From an uncultured Prevotellaceae bacterium (GTDB taxonomy: Bacteria; Bacteroidota; Bacteroidia; Bacteroidales; Bacteroidaceae): a stretch of DNA of 64,000 nucleotides. Under the pieces are notes generated by a model. The model was not told where the DNA came from, made no database searches, and saw only the letters and a list, made by a program, of their open reading frames with translations. How positions within the stretch are numbered: the first letter of the stretch is position 1; the number at the start of each line of letters is the position of its first letter. The stretch covers positions 1-64,000 of the forward strand of contig CAMVOK010000002.1 in assembly GCA_947169115.1 (NCBI GenBank). The letters are read 5' to 3'. Below are positions 57,971-64,000 of this stretch, piece by piece. Made by a program: the position numbers and the translations under genes.

Positions 57971-58924
57971 ATGAAGAACATTCTTGTAATTGGTTCGACG
58001 GGTCAGATTGGCTCGGAGTTGACCCGTGAGTTGAGAAAACGTTATGGAGGTAGCCATGTAGTTGCCGGTTACATTGTCGGAGCAGAGCCAAAGGGAGATT
58101 TGCTTGAAGGTGGTCCGGCTGCCATAGCTGATGTGACGGATGCCCAGCATATCGCCGACGTAGTGGAAGAGTTCAAGATTGATACCATTTACAACTTGGC
58201 TGCTCTGTTGAGCGTAGTGGCAGAAAGTCGTCCTCGTTTGGCCTGGAAGATTGGTATTGACGGATTGTGGAAGGTATTGGAAGTTGCCCGTACCCACAAC
58301 TGTTCTGTCTTCACGCCCAGTTCTATAGGTTCTTTCGGTAAGGACACTCCCCACGACAATACTCCGCAGGACACCATACAGCGTCCGCGTACCATTTATG
58401 GCATCTCGAAGGTAACTACAGAACTCTTGAGCGACTATTATCAGCTGAAGTATGGGGTGGACACCCGTTCGGTACGTTTCCCCGGCGTTATCTCTTATGT
58501 GACTCTCCCGGGCGGAGGCACCACTGACTATGCCGTGGATATCTACTATTCAGCTGTTCGTGGTGAGAAGTTCGTTTGTCCGATAGGGAAGGGTACGTTC
58601 ATGGATATGATATACATGCCCGATGCCCTGAAGGCTGCCATCGACATCATGGAGGCTGATCCTGCTCGCCTTGTGCATCACAACGGCTTCAATGTGGCAT
58701 CGATGAGTTTCGACCCCGAAATCATATACCAGGCCATCAAGAAATACAAGCCCGAGTTTGAGATGGAATATCAGGTTGACCCACTGCGTCAGTCGATTGC
58801 AGACTCGTGGCCCAACAAGATGGATGACTCGTGTGCACGTAACGAATGGGATTGGAAGCCTGATTATGACTTGGATGCCATGACCGTGGATATGCTTAAG
58901 AACCTGGAGATTCGCCTGAAATAA
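57971..58924 (+). CDS. L-threonine 3-dehydrogenase, SDR type
   Basis: Oxidises L-threonine to 2-amino-3-oxobutyrate with NAD+. 317 aa extended SDR: IGSTGQIGSELTRELRKRYG, YNLAALLSVVAESRP, VFTPSSIGSFG, and the catalytic IYGISK motif. GVISYVTLPGGGTTDYAVD is characteristic of this non-zinc threonine dehydrogenase type. Partner kbl is adjacent and divergent, supporting the assignment over a generic epimerase. Confidence 0.92.
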   Translation: MKNILVIGSTGQIGSELTRELRKRYGGSHVVAGYIVGAEPKGDLLEGGPAAIADVTDAQHIADVVEEFKIDTIYNLAALLSVVAESRPRLAWKIGIDGLWKVLEVARTHNCSVFTPSSIGSFGKDTPHDNTPQDTIQRPRTIYGISKVTTELLSDYYQLKYGVDTRSVRFPGVISYVTLPGGGTTDYAVDIYYSAVRGEKFVCPIGKGTFMDMIYMPDALKAAIDIMEADPARLVHHNGFNVASMSFDPEIIYQAIKKYKPEFEMEYQVDPLRQSIADSWPNKMDDSCARNEWDWKPDYDLDAMTVDMLKNLEIRLK

Positions 58925-58931
58925 TAGGCAC

Positions 58932-60035
58932 TTATTCCGAGAGCAAAACCCTCTGGTAGAATTGTTCGTACTTTCGCGCCACTGTGACATAGTCATGGTG
59001 GCGTTTTATGTATTCGATGCTTTGCTGTTTTAGGAAAGGAATGCGCTCGGGATGTAAAACGAGTTTCTCTACCTCCTCATAAACGCTTTCGTAGGTGGGC
59101 AGGACATTGATGATGGGACGTAGTTCTTCCTCGTGGATGATCTCGTAATTCTCAGGCTCGCCGCCTCCAATACATATTATGCCCTTGCTCATGGCTTCCA
59201 GCGGATTCATGGAGGGTGTGTAGCTGTAGAGTTGGTCGAGGATGGCATCGCAGCCTTCCATCATCTTTGTATATTCCGTAAAGGGAACCGAAACAGCCAC
59301 ATGCAGTTCTGCACGCTCAGGATATTTCCTTACAACCTCCTGTGCTGCACGGAGCATGATGTCGGTGCCTTTGTATTCGCTTCGCCCTTCATGAATGCCA
59401 ATGAACAAATGAACCCTCTCGGGAGGTGCCTGTGATACGGATATGTTTTTAGGCTTGATGGGGAAGGGAATGAAGCATGTCTTCTCGGGGAAATGGGGGT
59501 GATAGCACACGTGGTATTCGTAGAGACCCGTAACAATGCCGTCGCAGTCTTGGGCTATGAATTTATTCAGACGTTCCTTTGCCGTTCCCATCCAGTCTTT
59601 ACGTTCTTTCTCTGCCGATGGGTTGTGACGATGCTCCTTGCCCATATTGAAATCGCTATAGCGCAGGGGCATGGTAGTGTCGCAGGTATTTACCCAATAC
59701 CAGTCCATACCAAAAGCACCCAGGATAATCTTCTTGTTGTGCCTTCTCAGATAACGGTATATGGGAAAGATGCGTTCTGCTTTAATCTCCAGAAACATGG
59801 GGTTGATGAGCTGCACAATGTCGTAGCCACGGAGCTTCGGCAATGTGGCATATAACTTCAGCATAAACTTGATGCCGCCCCATTTGCCAGGGATTCGCAC
59901 GAGGTCAATGTCGCGGGGATAGTCCTTCCAGAAATCTCCGTTCGATACCACGGTTACCTTATGTCCAAGTTGGCGGAGTCCATCGGCCAGCGTGGCATGT
60001 ACATTGCTATATTCTCCTATAAGTAGTATCTTCAT
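58932..60035 (-). CDS. GT-B glycosyltransferase (GT4-like)
   Basis: 367 aa from MKILLIGEYSNVHATLADGLRQLGHKV; the tracked 23-codon extension overlaps the upstream gene and is rejected. Features: N-terminal Rossmann half, GIHEGRSEYKGTDIMLRAAQEV in the acceptor-donor hinge, and the donor-side YTPSMNPLEAMSKGIICIGGGEPENYE. Likely cell-surface glycan synthesis. Its ATG overlaps the preceding stop by 4 bp, so it is coupled to the two GT2 genes. Confidence 0.88.
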   Translation of the reverse strand: MKILLIGEYSNVHATLADGLRQLGHKVTVVSNGDFWKDYPRDIDLVRIPGKWGGIKFMLKLYATLPKLRGYDIVQLINPMFLEIKAERIFPIYRYLRRHNKKIILGAFGMDWYWVNTCDTTMPLRYSDFNMGKEHRHNPSAEKERKDWMGTAKERLNKFIAQDCDGIVTGLYEYHVCYHPHFPEKTCFIPFPIKPKNISVSQAPPERVHLFIGIHEGRSEYKGTDIMLRAAQEVVRKYPERAELHVAVSVPFTEYTKMMEGCDAILDQLYSYTPSMNPLEAMSKGIICIGGGEPENYEIIHEEELRPIINVLPTYESVYEEVEKLVLHPERIPFLKQQSIEYIKRHHDYVTVARKYEQFYQRVLLSE

Positions 60036-61009
60036 ACGTTTTTGGGAAGTAATGCATATAAGAGTTTGCGTCCGAATCTGCTTAATGTGATTCTCCTGAA
60101 CCACTTGTATTTTAGTGTGTAGTTACGGTAGGGGAGGGGGAATAGTCCTTGTTCGGTGAGTGCCTTGACGCGTTTTTCTATCTGAGGAAAGCTGGGTAAA
60201 TGCGTTAAGGCGTTGTACAGATAGTCCATGGTCAGTTGGGCAACCCGTCTCTCCAGGGCTTCTGCCTCAATGCCCTTCTTCGTTTGGCAGGTCTGCTTGA
60301 GGCGCAGAATGACGTTAAGGTTCTCATTTAACCTTTCCTGTACATTACTTATGTGTAAGGCGGACATTGAATGCTGACGGTAGAAATAGGCTGTGGCTGT
60401 GGTATGGATGGTCTTGCCGGCTTGCAGTATAAGTTGGGGAGTAAATTCCTCATCCTCGCCGTATCTTACCCCCTTGGTAAATCGCAGTGTCTTGAGGACA
60501 TCCCGACGGAAGGCATATCCCCATACTGCACCACGTATGTTATGTTTGAGCATGTACATACATCCTGATTCTGCTTCCTCCTCACGATAGGGCGTATGGG
60601 CAGTTTTGTTATTGCACGTATGATTGAACAGGATCAAGTCTGCTTGTCTCTGTCGCATGAGTGCGATGCAATGTGAATAGCCCTCTGAAATCAGGTAGTC
60701 GTCTCCGTCAATAAACTGTATGTATTGTCCGTTGGCCATTTGCAGGCCTGTGTTCCGGGCCTCGCTGACTCCTTGATGGAGGGTTCTGATATAAACAACA
60801 GAATGGCGGAACCTTTCTATGGCCTTCTTCGGGGATGGATTGCTGCCGTCGTCAATGAGTATGATTTCCCGCTCGTCGGGAGATAGGGGAAGCGAAAGGA
60901 TGCTTTCGATACACTGGGAGAGCATATCGATGGGAGTATTATAGAAGGGCACAATGAAACTAATCAGTTTCGTCCCGTTATCCAGCGCAGTAACTTGTTT
61001 ATTTGGCAT
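60032..61009 (-). CDS. GT2 family glycosyltransferase
   Basis: 325 aa GT-A enzyme: LISFIVPFYNTPIDMLSQCIESIL, IILIDDGSNPSPKKAI, SEARNTGLQMANGQYIQFIDGDDYL (DxD-type metal site) and KGVRYGEDEEFTPQLIL. Sugar and acceptor unknown. The chosen ATG lies 46 bp inside the upstream gene's 3' end; no later Met precedes the domain. Confidence 0.9.
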   Translation of the reverse strand: MPNKQVTALDNGTKLISFIVPFYNTPIDMLSQCIESILSLPLSPDEREIILIDDGSNPSPKKAIERFRHSVVYIRTLHQGVSEARNTGLQMANGQYIQFIDGDDYLISEGYSHCIALMRQRQADLILFNHTCNNKTAHTPYREEEAESGCMYMLKHNIRGAVWGYAFRRDVLKTLRFTKGVRYGEDEEFTPQLILQAGKTIHTTATAYFYRQHSMSALHISNVQERLNENLNVILRLKQTCQTKKGIEAEALERRVAQLTMDYLYNALTHLPSFPQIEKRVKALTEQGLFPLPYRNYTLKYKWFRRITLSRFGRKLLYALLPKNV

Positions 61010-61854
61010 GTTCTTTTCAGTCCAAATAGTTGTAAAAGGGTGAGTTTGGGTGTGCCCCAGTATGGCAATACGGGTAATATGGGCTCCTTGCCTGTATGCT
61101 CATACACATACAGTTGTAAGTTCAGCAGATAGGCATAGTAAGCGCGGTCAACCTTTTGGGTGTCTAACGTAGCAAGGTGAGCTTCAAAAAGTTCTTCGAG
61201 ACCGCTGCTTTCAGAATGGGAGGTGATACCTGTGTGATTATAGGTATATACATACATCCCCTTGTCGGTCGTGGCTAAGAGTTTCACTTTTTGGAGTATC
61301 GTTGGATAAGCCCATACGTCCTCGAATTTCTTCCCGATGGGGTAGCGTATGTCCTGAAACAGTCTGCGACTGTATATCTTGTTCCAGGCATAAGTGTGTC
61401 TGTAGGCCTGTGTCTCAAGCCAATACTGATGCATGTCGGAGTACACCTTTGGGGTGAAGGTCAGTATGTGTTGCCTGGGCGAGCCTTTATGAACACATAC
61501 GGGGTATTCTATCATGTCATATTCGGGGTGTTCCGTAAGGATTCCCAATAATGTCTGATAGGTAAACGGAGTTATGTAGTCGTCACTGTCTATAAATGTT
61601 ATATATTCGCCCTGGGCAACATCGATACCTGCATTCCGTGCATCGCTTAGACCTCCGTTCTGCTTGTGGATGACACGTATCCGACTGTCTTGTCGGGCAT
61701 ATCTTTCACAAATCTCCGGTGAGGTATCAGGAGAACCGTCGTTGACCAATATTAACTCGTAGTCACATCCTGTCTGGGACAATACACTTTCTATGCAACG
61801 TGAAAGTGTATCCTCCACACAGTAAACAGGTATGATAATGCTGAGCTTCACCAA
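60964..61854 (-). CDS. GT2 family glycosyltransferase
   Basis: 296 aa GT-A enzyme: LSIIIPVYCVEDTLSRCIESVLSQT, ELILVNDGSPDTSPEIC, GLSDARNAGIDVAQGEYITFIDSDDYI and KKFEDVWAYPTIL. First of three coupled glycosyltransferase genes, probably an envelope polysaccharide or protein-glycan pathway. Confidence 0.9.
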   Translation of the reverse strand: MVKLSIIIPVYCVEDTLSRCIESVLSQTGCDYELILVNDGSPDTSPEICERYARQDSRIRVIHKQNGGLSDARNAGIDVAQGEYITFIDSDDYITPFTYQTLLGILTEHPEYDMIEYPVCVHKGSPRQHILTFTPKVYSDMHQYWLETQAYRHTYAWNKIYSRRLFQDIRYPIGKKFEDVWAYPTILQKVKLLATTDKGMYVYTYNHTGITSHSESSGLEELFEAHLATLDTQKVDRAYYAYLLNLQLYVYEHTGKEPILPVLPYWGTPKLTLLQLFGLKRTCQINKLLRWITGRN

Positions 61855-61864
61855 AGTATTTTAA

Positions 61865-61898
61865 GAGGGTATCAATACCTGAATGCATTGATACCCTC
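61865..61898. terminator. Terminator hairpin between LRR gene and glycosyltransferases
   Basis: gagggtatcaat / attgataccctc, perfect 12-bp stem with a 10-nt loop, directly after the minus-strand LRR gene stop. Confidence 0.8.
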
Positions 61899-61915
61899 CC
61901 TTGTCTTTTGATTCG

Positions 61916-64000
61916 TTATTTGATTACTTGCTTCTTCTTGCCTACAATATAGAGGCCACGTGTGGGCTTGACTACACGGCGACCCTGCAAGTCGTAGGTG
62001 ACTTGCTGAGCGGTGTCGGCATCAATGTCTTGTATGCCATCGGGGTCAAGCACAGTCAGTGTTCCGTTTTCATAGGTGATTTCATAGTTCTGGGCTTCTG
62101 CACCATATACACGGATTTCATATACACCGGCAGGACTTTCCGGAGTCGCATCACATTCGATGGTAGGCTGCTGAATCAGGACATCTGCCTTTTCACGGTT
62201 CTTAAAGCTCCGATAGGTTACCTCAAACGTGGGATTCTCTTCACCCTTATTGCGGGTATATGACTTGGCTATGATGTTAAGAGGAGCACGCTCAACCGTC
62301 ATCTTACCACTTACGGTAACCAAAGCATGAGTCGTAATGGTACCTGGCTCAACGGTGATTTCGTAATCTCCTACGGGAGTTGTTGCTTCGGCTGTACAAG
62401 TCAAGGTAGGTTCGCCGTTTACAGGGGCTCCCGTGACATTGTAGGTGAACTTACTATTCGTTTTTCCATATACGCGCGAAGCATCATCTGCCGTAACCGT
62501 AGGAATGCCCGTGAACTCTTCGATGGTGCTCTGCCCCCATGTGGCATCATTGCCGTAGGCTTCCATCTGGTTCTTGGGAACAAATGTCTTGAGGGTGCTG
62601 GGGAGCGTTGTGGAAGTGGCATCCACAAGGGCTGTGGCAGCAGGCAGGGCTATATACTTCAACTTAGAACAGCTGGTGAACGCATTGGCACCTATTGTTT
62701 GAACTCCAGCGGGAATGTAAAGCGATACCATGGAAGAGCAGCTCTTGAAGGCTTCGCCGGGAATCTCTGAGATGCCCGTGAAGTATTGCAATTCATCCAG
62801 ACTCTTTAGGGAAACGCTGCGGAAGGTTGTACCAATGTCAGTAACAGCAGCGGCTTCCTCCAGGCTGAACTCGTCATCCTCATTCTGGTCCCAAGCGTTC
62901 AGACAAGTGGACTTGGCCTTGCTGTCAACGAAATCAATGTAATGAAGCTTGTTGCGTAGTGACAAGATGGCTTCGTTGATTTCAGCCTCCGTGCTTTCAA
63001 AGTTGTCATATACGTTGTGTTCTGCTGTGGCTTCAATGCCCTTTGCATCAGCGCGGTCGAGCAGAAGTTTCAGATCCTGACTTAGGGCAAAGAAGGCTTG
63101 GGCTGCTTTTACTTCGTCCACACCGATGAATGCCCATTGGCATCCGAGCGTATTCGAACTGTAACGAACATCCCAGTATAATCCGTATGTGCCATTAGCA
63201 GCATTGGTGGAATGATAGTAGTCAGTTCCGAGATATTCCCCTTCGGTATATGTGGCATCGGTTGAAGGCACCTGGAAGGTATATACATTCTCCTTGCCTG
63301 CTACTGGCATAACCTTCCAATAGGCTTTGGACGATACGCTGCTACCATCGGCAAAGCAGGTCTTTATACCATCGCCAACTTTCGTGTCTGTGTCGGTTCG
63401 GAACAGGATGCCATTGCTGGAAGAGAGGTAATATACGCTTTCAGCCATGGAGCTGCTGCGCTTCAACTGGTATATGGCACCATTGAGGGCAACCACAGCT
63501 TGTGTTCCATAAGCTTCTCCCTTTGATATGCTCTTCAGCATGTCCAGGTTGAGGACATATACGTCCTTGTTCTCCGTGAGGGGTGAGTATTCGACAGCCT
63601 GAACGGCACGCATCTCGCGAATCTCTCCGAACTGCTTCCATACGTCTGCTTTCTCGTATAGTTTCTTAGAACCGTAAGGAACGTAGAGTATGACATTCGA
63701 AAGGGTTACATTGTAGAAGACGTTGTCGCCAATGTCAATATAAGAGGGGTCTGTTACTGCCAGACGCACTTCCTTGAGTTTCTTGCAACCGCTGAAGACC
63801 TCGTTGCCGATGAGTGTGACATTGCTTCCAATCTCTATGGTTTCAAGCTTGGAGCATCCCATAAAGGCACGATAGTAGATGTTGACAACATCAGAAGGCA
63901 GTATGACGCGTTCCAGAGAGGTACAGCCCTTGAAAGAATTGCCGCTGATGTCGTTTGCACCCGTGAAGTATTGCAGGTCGCTAAGGTCTTTTATCAGTGT
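61916..64000 (-). CDS. LRR/MBG surface protein with T9SS-type C-terminus (5' end outside window)
   Basis: The track opens at the first Met (63862), but the frame stays open to the window edge and the extra residues (LERVILPSDVVNIYYRAF) continue the repeat pattern, so the gene is cut by the edge. BspA-type LRR_5 units (CSKLETIEIGSNVTLIGNEVFSGCKKL) are followed by a beta-rich insert, more LRR units (SCSSMVSLYIPAGVQTIGANAF), two MBG-type domains (DDASRVYGKTNSKFTYNV; NIIAKSYTRNKGEENPTFEVTY) and the sorting signal VTYDLQGRRVVKPTRGLYIV. Outer-membrane exported by the type IX system, likely adhesive. Confidence 0.9.
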   Translation of the reverse strand, partial: TLIKDLSDLQYFTGANDISGNSFKGCTSLERVILPSDVVNIYYRAFMGCSKLETIEIGSNVTLIGNEVFSGCKKLKEVRLAVTDPSYIDIGDNVFYNVTLSNVILYVPYGSKKLYEKADVWKQFGEIREMRAVQAVEYSPLTENKDVYVLNLDMLKSISKGEAYGTQAVVALNGAIYQLKRSSSMAESVYYLSSSNGILFRTDTDTKVGDGIKTCFADGSSVSSKAYWKVMPVAGKENVYTFQVPSTDATYTEGEYLGTDYYHSTNAANGTYGLYWDVRYSSNTLGCQWAFIGVDEVKAAQAFFALSQDLKLLLDRADAKGIEATAEHNVYDNFESTEAEINEAILSLRNKLHYIDFVDSKAKSTCLNAWDQNEDDEFSLEEAAAVTDIGTTFRSVSLKSLDELQYFTGISEIPGEAFKSCSSMVSLYIPAGVQTIGANAFTSCSKLKYIALPAATALVDATSTTLPSTLKTFVPKNQMEAYGNDATWGQSTIEEFTGIPTVTADDASRVYGKTNSKFTYNVTGAPVNGEPTLTCTAEATTPVGDYEITVEPGTITTHALVTVSGKMTVERAPLNIIAKSYTRNKGEENPTFEVTYRSFKNREKADVLIQQPTIECDATPESPAGVYEIRVYGAEAQNYEITYENGTLTVLDPDGIQDIDADTAQQVTYDLQGRRVVKPTRGLYIVGKKKQVIK

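Noticed and set aside
1-64000. tRNA or rRNA genes
   Set aside because: I looked through the intergenic stretches for tRNA-like T-arm words and cloverleaf pairs and saw none; a covariance-model scan was not possible.

Overview
The window comes from a member of the Bacteroidota, most likely Bacteroidales of the Prevotellaceae type. Transcription starts carry the Bacteroidetes promoter (TTTG, 19-20 nt, then TAnnTTTG, for example TATCTTTG or TACATTTG), and classical Shine-Dalgarno sites are mostly absent. The gene content agrees: the rseC-rnfBCDGEA order, L28-L33-DUF4295, the glycogen trio (debranching enzyme, GT4 synthase, GH57), a GGGtGRT/NifU-like pair, BspA-type leucine-rich-repeat surface proteins with a type IX secretion C-terminus, and a FISUMP lipoprotein. 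No rRNA, tRNA, CRISPR array, transposase or phage gene was seen.

Layout. 0-6.5 kb: a truncated C13-like peptidase, then a minus-strand block (sdaA, purU, rlmD, prs, a ThiE-like gene). 6.5-10.8 kb: a BaiN-type flavoprotein, rmuC, rpsP and a CPBP protease. 10.8-18.4 kb: the Rnf complex, an S23-type four-helix-bundle gene and galE; near-identical ~100-bp repeats fill the spacers rnfG/rnfE, rnfE/rnfA and rnfA/S23-type gene, with a partial copy before galE. 18.4-24 kb: a minus-strand envelope-type operon (HU/SPOR, FHA, GH16, DUF1294, Nudix), then rfbC, folB, an orphan NrdJ C-terminal domain and a nitroreductase. 24-28 kb: surface-protein locus A. 28-35.7 kb: a lipid kinase, miaA, a Crp/Fnr regulator and the glycogen trio. 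36-50 kb: housekeeping genes (GGGtGRT/NifU-like, smpB, metH, 5-FTHF cyclo-ligase, DEAD helicase, lptFG-type permease, tgt, lon, radical SAM). 50-54 kb: a GH105-DUF4861 fusion and ribosomal protein genes. 54-56.3 kb: surface-protein locus B. 56.4-64 kb: threonine catabolism (kbl, tdh), three glycosyltransferases and the C-terminal part of a second LRR/MBG surface protein running off the right edge.

Two themes stand out. First, loci A and B share an unusual cassette architecture around unrelated proteins: a ~166-bp repeat with three gtgac...gtcac palindromes, a promoter, a long 5' leader that folds into the same nested-hairpin shape with different helix sequences (compensatory change), the surface-protein gene, and an ~80-bp near-perfect palindrome downstream. 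The leader looks like an uncharacterised structured RNA. Second, short intergenic repeat families have entered coding sequences in frame, mostly at domain linkers or tails: three times in metH, once as a GC-rich palindrome in the lipid kinase, once in the GH105-DUF4861 protein, and probably in the RnfB tail and the LRR protein linker. In addition, the FISUMP protein ends in a strongly adenine-poor C-type-lectin-like segment that resembles the variable region of a diversity-generating retroelement target, though no reverse transcriptase is in the window.
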